Source of the DNA: Metabacillus endolithicus
Lineage (GTDB): Bacteria > Bacillota > Bacilli > Bacillales > Bacillaceae
Length of the DNA: 64,000 bases
Direction: 5' to 3'
Assembly: GCF_023078335.1 (NCBI RefSeq)
Contig: NZ_CP095550.1
Span: forward strand, 806,001 to 870,000
Shown here: piece after piece, positions 56,522 through 64,000 of the stretch
Layout: every line of letters starts with the position of its first letter
Numbering within the stretch: position 1 is the stretch's first letter
Position numbers and translations under genes: made by a program
Notes under the pieces: generated by a model
Told to the model about the DNA's origin: nothing
Seen by the model: only the letters and a program-made list of their open reading frames with translations
The model's database searches: none

Positions 56522-57022
56522 TATTGCACCGTGCTTTATCGCCGAATTCTCAAAAGATTCTTCTGTATTAATAATAAGCACCTTCGTGCCTAAAGGAATT
56601 TTTTTATAAAATGATTCAACCTCTTCGTTTCGCATCCTTACACAACCTTGTGTTACATAGTGCCCAATAGAATCTTTGTTATTTGTTCCATGTATGCCAA
56701 ATGTTCGTCCATCCGTGTCTTCAGCATCAAAACCAATCCACCTTGTCCCAAGAGGGTTATTAGGGTCACCTCCAGGTATATCTTTTTTTCGATAATAAGG
56801 ATCAACTGCCTTAACTGTTATTGTAAACTTTCCTTCAGGTGTAAGTTCCTTGGTTTTTCCTGTTGCAACATGATAAATTTCCTTTATCTCATTATCATTA
56901 ATAAAGGCCAATTCATTTGTTTGCTTATTAATGATGATAAAAGGATCACCCGGTAATGGATTATCTCCTAAAGGCCAGAATGGTGAATGAATAACAAAAA
57001 GAAAAAGAAACAATGCTTTCAT
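56501..57022 (-). CDS. yqjB: L,D-transpeptidase (YkuD domain)
   Basis: 173 aa. A hydrophobic N-terminus (about 1-18) serves as signal or anchor. YkuD catalytic domain: FIIINKQTNELAFI start, TPEGKFTITVK, and the active site HGTNNKDSIG...TQGCVRM with the nucleophilic Cys about 128. Makes 3-3 cross-links or attaches proteins to peptidoglycan. Position corresponds to B. subtilis yqjB; the symbol is by position and similarity from memory. Confidence 0.88.
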   Translation of the reverse strand: MKALFLFLFVIHSPFWPLGDNPLPGDPFIIINKQTNELAFINDNEIKEIYHVATGKTKELTPEGKFTITVKAVDPYYRKKDIPGGDPNNPLGTRWIGFDAEDTDGRTFGIHGTNNKDSIGHYVTQGCVRMRNEEVESFYKKIPLGTKVLIINTEESFENSAIKHGAITKESER

Positions 57023-57055
57023 AAAAAATCACCGTCCTTTTTCTTTTTAATATGT

Positions 57056-58039
57056 TCAGGTTGCTTTAATTCCATGCAATCTCTGGTTGGGCTCCATCCC
57101 TTTAAATTGACTTTTTATGACTAAGTACTGTTCCATTTCTCTTATAAAATGTAGTAAAGCGGCTCTTGCTTCAAACTCTTCCCTAGTTTTTGGCAAATCC
57201 ATTTCCTCAAACGATCTTTTCATTTCTTGTAGTTGGTTAAGAAATTTATTTGCTGTATTTCCTGGATGGATATTCAAACTTAACTCATGTAAAAAGTCGG
57301 CAATCATTTTACTTTGTTCCATTGCAATATGTATTGATGTGACAATTGGAATAACTCTCTCGATGATCTCAAATTGTTTTTCTCTCATTTTGAAATAATG
57401 ATAATACGAATTCTCATGGCGTAAAAAATGATTTTCAACATCTCGAAATGCGGTTGTTTTCGCCTCGTCTATGAGCTTTGCTGTTTTCGTAATTTCTTTT
57501 CCATCCCATTTTTGATCTTTTTCTGTTAAATAACGTTCAATTTCTTGAAAGATCACGGCCAAATTTTCTTCAATTTCAATTTGTAAATTTTTTAATTTTT
57601 TCTCCACACTAGGCATATATAAATTCATAATAAGAGCCATACCAATTCCTATTACAACGATTGATAATTCATTTCCGATAATTTCAAGTGTTATTTGTTC
57701 TTCACTGAAAAGGTGAAATATAACAACAGTGCTTGTCACGATACCTTCTGTCGCCTTTGCAACAACAGTTGTTGGAATAAAAAACAACAAAAGAACTCCA
57801 ATTACTAAAGGATGATAGGCAATACCTTCAAAAAATACAAAAGAAAAAATCATTGCAATCAAACAGGCCAAAAAGCGTGCCCAAGAACTTTTTAAAGATT
57901 TCTTCTTTGTTACCTGTATACATAGAATTGTAATAATACCAGCAGAGGTATAATGATCTAATTCTAAAAATTGCGCGAGCATAATGGCAAGTGTTGTTCC
58001 AAGTGCCGTTTTAGCCGTACGATATCCAATCTTAAACAT
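57056..58039 (-). CDS. yqjA: Aromatic acid exporter-like membrane protein YqjA
   Basis: 327 aa. Residues 1-140 form four to five membrane segments with conserved YRTAKTALGTTLAIMLAQ; residues 145-327 form a helical, charged cytoplasmic domain. FUSC/ArAE-like family (DUF939), small variant with a single membrane half, so it likely dimerises. Transported substrate unknown. Same neighbourhood as in B. subtilis, after artPQM. Confidence 0.9.
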   Translation of the reverse strand: MFKIGYRTAKTALGTTLAIMLAQFLELDHYTSAGIITILCIQVTKKKSLKSSWARFLACLIAMIFSFVFFEGIAYHPLVIGVLLLFFIPTTVVAKATEGIVTSTVVIFHLFSEEQITLEIIGNELSIVVIGIGMALIMNLYMPSVEKKLKNLQIEIEENLAVIFQEIERYLTEKDQKWDGKEITKTAKLIDEAKTTAFRDVENHFLRHENSYYHYFKMREKQFEIIERVIPIVTSIHIAMEQSKMIADFLHELSLNIHPGNTANKFLNQLQEMKRSFEEMDLPKTREEFEARAALLHFIREMEQYLVIKSQFKGMEPNQRLHGIKAT

Positions 58040-58100
58040 AGATTATCTCCTTAAATCTCCATTATGAACAATAGTTTACACTATTTAATTTAAAAAAACG

Positions 58101-58132
58101 AAAAAAGATGATCAATTTAAGATCATCTTTTT
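58101..58132 (-). terminator. Terminator of the artPQM operon
   Basis: AAAAAGATGATC-TTAAATT-GATCATCTTTTTT perfect stem with T run on the minus strand, 11 bases past the artM stop. Confidence 0.9.
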
Positions 58133-58143
58133 GATTATAACTA

Positions 58144-58866
58144 TTAAAGCATCTTTTCAAGAAAATCTTGAGCACGCTTTGTTTTAGGAGCTGTAAAGAA
58201 CTCACTTGGCGGCGCATCTTCCACAAGCAAGCCTCCATCTAAGAAAAGCACACGATCTGCAACTTCCTTAGCAAACCCCATTTCATGTGTCACAATCGCC
58301 ATGGTCATACCAGTTTGAGCCAAATCTTTCATAACTTCTAATACTTCCTTGACCATTTCAGGATCTAAAGCAGAAGTAGGTTCATCAAACAGCATAACAT
58401 CTGGATTCATCGCTAATGCCCTGGCAATAGCAACCCTTTGCTTTTGTCCACCTGATAAACGATTTGGATATTCATTTGCTTTCTCAAGAAGACCTACTTT
58501 GTTTAACAAAGTTTTCGCTTGTTCTTCTGCCTCATTTTTCGAAAGACCTTTAACCGTCATCGGTGCATACGTTAAATTTTCCAGTACCGTCTTATGAGGA
58601 AATAAATGAAAATGCTGAAACACCATCCCAACATTTTGTCGCACCTTAGCAATGTCTGTTTTCGGGTTTGTTAATTCACTATCACTTATCCATACCTTTC
58701 CATCGGTTGGCTTTTCAAGTAAATTTAAACAGCGTAAAAACGTTGATTTTCCTGATCCGGAAGGACCGATAATGGCGATTACTTCACCTGATGTAATCGT
58801 AGTAGATATACCCTTTAACACTTCTAATTTACCATAAGATTTATGAAGATTTTCAACTTTAATCAC
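58144..58866 (-). CDS. artM: Arginine ABC transporter ATP-binding protein ArtM
   Basis: 240-aa polar-amino-acid ABC ATPase: Walker [10 protein letters not shown] (about 33-41), Q-loop [10 protein letters not shown], signature [15 protein letters not shown] (about 135-149), Walker [13 protein letters not shown] and H-loop VTHEM. Start overlaps the artQ end by eight bases. Equivalent to B. subtilis YqiZ. Confidence 0.96.
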   Translation of the reverse strand: MIKVENLHKSYGKLEVLKGISTTITSGEVIAIIGPSGSGKSTFLRCLNLLEKPTDGKVWISDSELTNPKTDIAKVRQNVGMVFQHFHLFPHKTVLENLTYAPMTVKGLSKNEAEEQAKTLLNKVGLLEKANEYPNRLSGGQKQRVAIARALAMNPDVMLFDEPTSALDPEMVKEVLEVMKDLAQTGMTMAIVTHEMGFAKEVADRVLFLDGGLLVEDAPPSEFFTAPKTKRAQDFLEKML

Positions 58867-59524
58867 TTCGTTTCATTCTCCCTTCCAGTCCTTTACCAAG
58901 AAGAGTTAAGAACATAACTAAAATATAATAAATGACTCCTGCAAAAAGTAACGGTGCAAAGTAATTATATGAATCCGCACCTACCTGATATGCTCGTCTC
59001 ATAATATCTTGCACTCCTATAACTGTTACAATTGCCGACTCTTTCGTTAACGTAATAAATTCGTTCATTAATGCAGGTAAAATATTTTTGAATGCTTGAG
59101 GTAAAATAATATCCTTCATCATTTTAGGATAAGGAATACCTAAAGCCATTGAAGCCTCTTGTTGACCTTTATCAATTGCGTTAATTCCCGCACGAATAAT
59201 TTCAGAAATATATGCACCTGAATTTAATGTGAAGGCAGCAACTGCAGCCGGATACGGATCAATTGGAAAACCAAGTAATTGCGGTAATCCAAAATAGATG
59301 ATAAGCAATTGTAAAACTAGTGGTGTTCCTCTAAATATTGATGTATATGCATCAGCAATCCACATCAATGGTTTAATTCGGCTTATTTTAAGTAGGGCAA
59401 GAACAATCCCCCAAGCAAATCCAAGCAATAAAGATAAAACAACAATTTTTAATGTTACTACTATTCCTTCTAATATAAAAGGTATAGATGGGACAATAGA
59501 AGCAAAATTTAAGTCCATACCCAT
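58859..59524 (-). CDS. artQ: Arginine ABC transporter permease ArtQ
   Basis: 221-aa HisM/GlnP-type permease with about five membrane segments; [21 protein letters not shown] near residue 63 and the EAA loop [22 protein letters not shown] (about 137-158, with the ATPase contact). Separated from artP by about 100 bases holding a strong hairpin. Equivalent to YqiY. Confidence 0.95.
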   Translation of the reverse strand: MGMDLNFASIVPSIPFILEGIVVTLKIVVLSLLLGFAWGIVLALLKISRIKPLMWIADAYTSIFRGTPLVLQLLIIYFGLPQLLGFPIDPYPAAVAAFTLNSGAYISEIIRAGINAIDKGQQEASMALGIPYPKMMKDIILPQAFKNILPALMNEFITLTKESAIVTVIGVQDIMRRAYQVGADSYNYFAPLLFAGVIYYILVMFLTLLGKGLEGRMKRSD

Positions 59525-59560
59525 TCAACTCCTTTCTGTTAGCAATAATCCACGAATGAA

Positions 59561-59608
59561 AAGAGGCTGACTCAAACCAAAGGAAATTCCTTCTGAGTTA
59601 GCCTCTTC
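59561..59608 (-). terminator. Intercistronic hairpin (attenuator) between artP and artQ
   Basis: AAGAGGCTAACTCA and TGAGTCAGCCTCTT pair (one G-T) over a 20-base loop on the minus strand, followed by TTCATTCG. Placed so that most transcripts would end after artP, giving more binding protein than permease and ATPase. Confidence 0.75.
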
Positions 59609-59624
59609 TAATAAGGTTATTACC

Positions 59625-60416
59625 TTATTCTTTGCCACCGAACCACTTGATAATTAATTCATCAAGCTCGCCATTTTCTTTCATCTCATTTAGTGCTGTA
59701 TTAAACTCTTCTGTATATTCACTACCTTTTTGGAAGGCAATTGCAGAACCTGCTTCCTCACTTGATTCAAGTGTAAATCCAGCTAACTGATCATCTTTTT
59801 CAAAATATCCAGCTGCAACTGTATCTTCAATAATGGCTGCGTCAATACGACCTGATTTTAACTCCTGAATCAGCTCAGAAATTTTATTACGGTTTTCTAC
59901 CTTAAGTGAAACCTGCTCAGCAATTTCTGCTGCTTTTTCCTCTTGAATTGAACCTAGTTGTACACCAACCGTTTTTCCATCTAATTCTTCAACACTTTTT
60001 ACCTCATTATCCTTTAATGAGACAATCATATGGTTGGCTGTATAATAAATATCTGTAAAATCAACGTTTTCTGCACGTTCAGGTGTTGGTGTCATTCCTG
60101 CTAAAACTAAATCAATTTGTTTTGCTTGAAGAGCTGGAATTAAACTGTTGAAATCCATATCTTGGACTTCCACTTCATAACCTGTTTTTTCTGCTAAAGA
60201 ATTAACCAAATCAATATCAAATCCAATAATATCGCTGCCTTTTGCAGTATCAATATATTCAAATGGCGGGTAATCAGCTGAAGTTGCCATTTTTAAGACT
60301 TTTTTGCTTTCCCCTTCAGATCCTGACGTTTCATTGCCTTCTTCAGTTGCTGTACCGCATGCTGCTAATAAACCAATCATTAAAATACTTATAATGAATA
60401 ATGATAATTTCTTCAT
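59625..60416 (-). CDS. artP: Arginine ABC transporter substrate-binding lipoprotein ArtP
   Basis: 263 aa. Lipoprotein signal with lipobox LLAAC (Cys20), then a family-3 solute-binding fold: VLKMATSADYPPFEYID, IGFDIDLVNSLAEKTG, FNSLIPALQAKQIDLVLAGMTPT and GKTVGVQLGS. The Arg/Lys-type ligand residues fit the YqiX group. ATG 60416 with AGGAGG upstream. Confidence 0.94.
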   Translation of the reverse strand: MKKLSLFIISILMIGLLAACGTATEEGNETSGSEGESKKVLKMATSADYPPFEYIDTAKGSDIIGFDIDLVNSLAEKTGYEVEVQDMDFNSLIPALQAKQIDLVLAGMTPTPERAENVDFTDIYYTANHMIVSLKDNEVKSVEELDGKTVGVQLGSIQEEKAAEIAEQVSLKVENRNKISELIQELKSGRIDAAIIEDTVAAGYFEKDDQLAGFTLESSEEAGSAIAFQKGSEYTEEFNTALNEMKENGELDELIIKWFGGKE

Positions 60417-60464
60417 GATAGTTTCCTCCTATAATAAGTATCTACTAGTTTTTCTAAATATCAT

Positions 60465-60478
60465 GTAATATTTATTCG
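60465..60478 (-). promoter_or_regulatory. Possible ArgR/AhrC box upstream of artP
   Basis: CGAATAAATATTAC matches 11 of 14 positions of the ARG box TGAATWWWWATTCA, about 55 bases before artP. AhrC control would suit an arginine importer. In AT-rich DNA the match is weak evidence. Confidence 0.3.
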
Positions 60479-60619
60479 ATATTTTGTATTTTAACACAGG
60501 TTTATATTTATGCAATCATTATTTATAAAAATGTAATTATTAAATTTTTCTGTTTATTAATACTTTTCTGAAAAAGTAATGAAATTGGTAAATAAATAAA
60601 AAACAATAATATTTCAATA

Positions 60620-60668
60620 AAAAAAACTACACCTCTCGCTGCTAATTAACATACAGCCGGGTGTAGTT
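60620..60668 (-). terminator. Terminator after brxB
   Basis: AACTACACC...GGTGTAGTT on the minus strand with an inner GCTG/CAGC pairing and a run of eight T. Confidence 0.88.
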
Positions 60669-60683
60669 TCTTTTTATTTCATT

Positions 60684-61121
60684 TTATACTTCCTCACAAT
60701 ATTCATCAAAAGCAGCTTGAAGTTTGCCAACAACACTCATCGGATCATGTCCTTCAATTTCATGACGTTCAACCATTGTTAATAGTTTACCATCTTTTAA
60801 TAATGCAAAAGATGGTGAAGACGGTGGATAGCCTACAAACATTTCACGTGCTCGAGCTGTCGCTTCCTTATCTTGTCCAGCAAAAACAGTCACCAATTGA
60901 TCAGGACGCTTATCATAGTGAATAGCATGAGCAGCAGCAGGTCTTGCAATTCCTCCCGCACATCCACAAACACTGTTTACCATAACAAGTGTTGTTCCTT
61001 GCTTATTAAGAACATCTTCCACTTCTTCAGGTGTTTTTAGCTCAGAATAGCCTGCAGCAACAATTTCTTTACGTGCTTGTTGCACAATATCATTCATAAA
61101 TAAATTAAAATCCATGTTCAA
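60684..61121 (-). CDS. brxB: Bacilliredoxin BrxB (YqiW)
   Basis: 145-aa thioredoxin-fold protein that removes bacillithiol from S-bacillithiolated proteins. Active-site CGC in [13 protein letters not shown] (about 52-56) and the family end [12 protein letters not shown]. Exactly the B. subtilis length. Start TTG 61121 ([11 protein letters not shown]) has AAGGAGAG seven bases upstream, better placed than for ATG 61115. Confidence 0.96.
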   Translation of the reverse strand: MNMDFNLFMNDIVQQARKEIVAAGYSELKTPEEVEDVLNKQGTTLVMVNSVCGCAGGIARPAAAHAIHYDKRPDQLVTVFAGQDKEATARAREMFVGYPPSSPSFALLKDGKLLTMVERHEIEGHDPMSVVGKLQAAFDEYCEEV

Positions 61122-61191
61122 AGAAAATCTCTCCTTTACTCTCTATAGATGTATTTTACCAATGTTTTAATAAATTGAGCAAATGTATCGC

Positions 61192-62202
61192 TTAAATTTT
61201 CTTTTCCATGAATAAATTCAGTAAATCAAGAGCACTAGAAGCAACACTTTTTTCTCCGCTTATAACGGTACGTTCTGTTTTAATAAGTTGTTCCTTAATT
61301 TCAGCGTGATTGTAAAAATAACGATATAATTCTTGTTTAAGTAAATCATGAAGCCAATTTCGCTGTTGTTCAGCTCTTTTTTCGTAGAATAAATGATTTT
61401 TCTTTGTATATTCTTGAAAGGAATGAATAATATCCCAAACTTCACTAATACCCTCTTCCTCTTTCGCCGAGGCTGTAACAGCCTTTGTAATCCAGCCTTC
61501 TGTATAGGATTTTAAGTAATGAAGAATGGTATTATATTCACGCTTAGCATGAGTAGCCTTTTCTTTATTATCACCATCTGCTTTATTAACAACAACTAAA
61601 TCGGGCAACTCCATTATACCTTTTTTCATCGTTTGCAACTCATCGCCTGCACCAGTTAAAACAAGGAGAAGAAAAAAATCAACCATATCACGAACAACAA
61701 ATTCTCCTTGTCCGACACCCATTGTTTCAACAAGAATAATATTATACCCAGCTGCTTCACATAAAATCATCGTCTCTCTTGTTTTTCTATTCACTCCTCC
61801 AAGATTTCCACCAGAAGGGGACGGACGAATATAAGCATTGGGGTGCCTGGATAGACGTTCCATCCGTGTCTTATCTCCCATAATACTACCTTTAGAAACT
61901 TGACTACTGGGATCAACCGCTAAAACAGCGACTCGGTTTCCTTGCTCACAAAGGAAAGTACCAAATGAATCAATAAACGTACTCTTTCCCGCTCCTGGAA
62001 CTCCAGTAATTCCAATTCTTATTGATTTACTTTTCTTTTGAAGTAAAGCTTCGATAATTTGTTGAGCTTTTTCAAAGTGATGTTTCGCATTACTCTCAAC
62101 TAAAGTTATAGCCTGTGCTAAAACAACACGATCAGCTTTTTTAATTCCATTTATATAATGCTCAACAGGGATATCACGATTTTTTTTCACAAACTTGCTC
62201 AT
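61192..62202 (-). CDS. meaB: Methylmalonyl-CoA mutase-associated GTPase MeaB
   Basis: 336-aa G3E-family GTPase that protects methylmalonyl-CoA mutase and gates cobalamin loading. Walker [16 protein letters not shown] (about 68-82), [32 protein letters not shown] and VVNKADGDN (guanine specificity). ATG 62202 overlaps the mutase stop as ATGA and has GAGG ten bases upstream; ATG 62211 is an alternative. The two proteins work as a complex. Confidence 0.95.
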   Translation of the reverse strand: MSKFVKKNRDIPVEHYINGIKKADRVVLAQAITLVESNAKHHFEKAQQIIEALLQKKSKSIRIGITGVPGAGKSTFIDSFGTFLCEQGNRVAVLAVDPSSQVSKGSIMGDKTRMERLSRHPNAYIRPSPSGGNLGGVNRKTRETMILCEAAGYNIILVETMGVGQGEFVVRDMVDFFLLLVLTGAGDELQTMKKGIMELPDLVVVNKADGDNKEKATHAKREYNTILHYLKSYTEGWITKAVTASAKEEEGISEVWDIIHSFQEYTKKNHLFYEKRAEQQRNWLHDLLKQELYRYFYNHAEIKEQLIKTERTVISGEKSVASSALDLLNLFMEKKI

Positions 62203-64000
62203 TCTTGCCATTCCTCATAGCCTAATACATCGAAAACTTTTTTAAGTACTTTTTCCGCAGCAACGGGAATAACAGTACCTGGACCGAAGATCTCAGCTGC
62301 TCCTTTTTCTTTTAAGTCCTCATAATCTTGGAATGGGATAACACCGCCAATGATGACCACAATATCCTCTCGACCAAGCTTTTTCAATTCGGATATTAAT
62401 TGTGGGAGAAGCGTTTTATGTCCTGCCGCAAGAGAGCTCATACCAACAACATGCACATCATTTTCAACTGCTTGCTTGGCTGTTTCTTCAGGTGTTTGAA
62501 AAAGCGGACCAATATCAACATCAAAGCCTAAATCAGCAAAAGCTGTTGCAATAACCTTTGCCCCGCGATCATGACCGTCCTGCCCCATCTTGGCGATTAA
62601 AATTCTTGGACGTCTACCTTCTAGCTCGTAAAATTGATCTGTTTTTTCTCTCACTTTTTTTATTTCTTCTTCATTTGAGTATTCTGAGCTATATACCCCA
62701 CTAATTGAACGGATCATTGCTTGGTGGCGTTTTGATACCTTTTCGATCGCAAACGATATTTCACCTAAAGTGGCTCGTTTTCTTGCTGCTTCTACTGCCA
62801 GTTCTAATAAATTACCTTCTCCATTAGCAGCAGCTTTAGTTAATAGATCAAGAGCAAGATTGACTTCTTCTTCATTTCGATTTTCTTTAAGTTGTCGGAT
62901 TCTTTCAATTTGTTTTTTTCTTACTTCGGTATTATCAATCGATAATATGTCAATCGGGTCTTCATGATCTAACCTGAATTTATTAACTCCTATAATCACT
63001 TCTTTTCCAGAATCTATTTTTGCTTGTCTTCTAGCCGCCGCTTCCTCTATCTTCATTTTCGGTAAACCAGTTTCTATTGCTTTTGTCATCCCGCCAAGAT
63101 GTTCTATTTCATCCATATGCTTTTTGGCACGCTCAATTAATGATGAAGTAAGAGATTCAACATAATAGGAACCGCCCCATGGATCTATCACATCACAAAT
63201 ACCAGTTTCACTTTGAAGATAAAGCTGTGTGTTACGAGCAATTCTAGCAGAAAAATCTGTTGGTAAAGCTATTGCCTCGTCTAATGCATTTGTATGAAGT
63301 GACTGTGTATGCCCCATTGCAGCAGCATGAGCTTCTATACAAGTACGTACAACATTATTAAATGGATCTTGTTCTGTTAAACTCCATCCTGATGTTTGTG
63401 AATGTGTTCGCAGTGCTAATGACTTTGGGTTTTGTGGATTGAAATCTTTTACTATTGATGACCATAAATATCGGGCAGCTCTCATTTTTGCTACTTCCAT
63501 AAAATAATTCATGCCGATTGCCCAGAAAAAAGATAATCTAGGCGCAAATTGATCAATTGAAAGACCTGCCTTCAACCCTGTTCTTATATATTCAAGTCCA
63601 TCTGCTAAGGTATAAGCCAGCTCAAGATCAGCAGGTGCCCCTGCTTCCTGCATATGATATCCAGAAATACTTATGCTATTGAATTTCGGCATATTTTTTG
63701 CTGTATATTCAAAAATATCACCTATAATTCTCATCGACATTTCAGGGGGATAGATATACGTGTTCCGAACCATATATTCTTTTAAAATATCATTTTGTAT
63801 TGTTCCTGTTAGTTTTTCCTTCTCAACGCCCTGCTCTTCAGCTGTTACAATATAAAATGCCATTATCGGTAATACAGCACCGTTCATCGTCATAGATACT
63901 GACATTTCATCCAATGGAATTTGATCAAACAAAATTTTCATATCTAAGATGGAATCAATTGCCACACCCGCTTTTCCTACATCTCCTACCACTCTAGGAT
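62199..64000 (-). CDS. Methylmalonyl-CoA mutase large subunit (5' end cut by window edge)
   Basis: Adenosylcobalamin-dependent isomerisation of methylmalonyl-CoA and succinyl-CoA. About 600 codons are visible, running uninterrupted to the window edge; roughly 115-130 N-terminal residues lie beyond it. Substrate barrel: [50 protein letters not shown] and ANETQ-type region. The C-terminal cobalamin domain has the base-off motif [12 protein letters not shown] (Asp-x-His-x-x-Gly), then [14 protein letters not shown] and VIIGGVIP. Coupled to meaB. Confidence 0.96.
   Translation of the reverse strand, partial: PRVVGDVGKAGVAIDSILDMKILFDQIPLDEMSVSMTMNGAVLPIMAFYIVTAEEQGVEKEKLTGTIQNDILKEYMVRNTYIYPPEMSMRIIGDIFEYTAKNMPKFNSISISGYHMQEAGAPADLELAYTLADGLEYIRTGLKAGLSIDQFAPRLSFFWAIGMNYFMEVAKMRAARYLWSSIVKDFNPQNPKSLALRTHSQTSGWSLTEQDPFNNVVRTCIEAHAAAMGHTQSLHTNALDEAIALPTDFSARIARNTQLYLQSETGICDVIDPWGGSYYVESLTSSLIERAKKHMDEIEHLGGMTKAIETGLPKMKIEEAAARRQAKIDSGKEVIIGVNKFRLDHEDPIDILSIDNTEVRKKQIERIRQLKENRNEEEVNLALDLLTKAAANGEGNLLELAVEAARKRATLGEISFAIEKVSKRHQAMIRSISGVYSSEYSNEEEIKKVREKTDQFYELEGRRPRILIAKMGQDGHDRGAKVIATAFADLGFDVDIGPLFQTPEETAKQAVENDVHVVGMSSLAAGHKTLLPQLISELKKLGREDIVVIIGGVIPFQDYEDLKEKGAAEIFGPGTVIPVAAEKVLKKVFDVLGYEEWQE

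Overview
This is an AT-rich chromosomal window from an endospore-forming Bacillaceae bacterium. The evidence is its gene order, which follows the Bacillus subtilis lysA-spoVA-spoIIA-dacF-pdp/pupG/drm-xerD-fur-spoIIM-nudF-yqkF/E/D/C/B-yqjX/W-yqjQ/P-proI-namA-rnz-zwf-gndA-dinB-yqjE/D/C/A-artPQM-brxB backbone, together with forespore and mother-cell sporulation genes and sigma-factor-type promoters. It is not B. subtilis itself: a complete ureABCEFGD urease cluster, an acyl-CoA ligase/phosphotriesterase-like pair, a cobalamin-dependent methylmalonyl-CoA mutase with MeaB, and several small cysteine-rich or membrane proteins are added to that backbone. Most genes are on the minus strand.

Layout. 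1-9.5 kb: lysA (3' end cut by the window edge), the seven-gene spoVA operon (dipicolinic acid channel and germination), the spoIIA operon (anti-sigma switch and sigma-F) and dacF. 9.5-11.6 kb: a NERD-domain gene broken by two frameshifts, then an array of about 7.7 copies of a 103-bp higher-order repeat. 11.6-17.8 kb: nucleoside salvage operon (drm, pupG, pdp), xerD, yqzK, fur, spoIIM. 17.9-28.4 kb: frameshifted GNAT, EndoQ-like and nudF genes, mciZ, yqkF/E/D/C/B, an AGCS transporter, yqjX, a GDSL hydrolase, and an SOS-type Y-family polymerase (uvrX, frameshifted) with LexA boxes. 28.4-37.2 kb: RNA methylase-like gene, GNAT-DUF4440 fusion, yqjQ, yqjP, a proline T-box with proI, DUF3231, cysteine-rich small proteins, namA and rnz (frameshifted). 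37.6-45.1 kb: zwf, the acyl-CoA ligase/PTE-like operon inserted beside gndA, and dinB (frameshifted). 45.2-52.8 kb: lone CheW, urease cluster, BsuPI and CAP-domain lipoproteins. 53-64 kb: M20 peptidase, acyl-CoA carboxylase beta, methylmalonyl-CoA epimerase, Prli42, L,D-transpeptidase, YqjA, arginine ABC transporter, bacilliredoxin, MeaB and methylmalonyl-CoA mutase (5' end cut by the window edge).

How the parts work together. Sporulation timing is laid out in the promoters: a sigma-H/Spo0A-type promoter before spoIIAA, a sigma-F-type one before dacF, a sigma-G-type one before spoVA, and sigma-E-type ones before spoIIM and mciZ. zwf and gndA give the oxidative pentose phosphate pathway. The carboxylase, epimerase, mutase and MeaB link propionyl- and succinyl-CoA. 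Urease has GlnR/TnrA-like boxes upstream.

The most striking global feature is a run of single-nucleotide frameshifts: ten in nine otherwise well-conserved genes, several at short homopolymers, plus one truncating reading of spoVAA counted among them. Because rnz (essential in B. subtilis) is among them, sequencing or assembly indels are a more likely cause than genuine decay, but the sequence alone cannot decide. The second is the 103-bp tandem array, which matches no feature type I can name.
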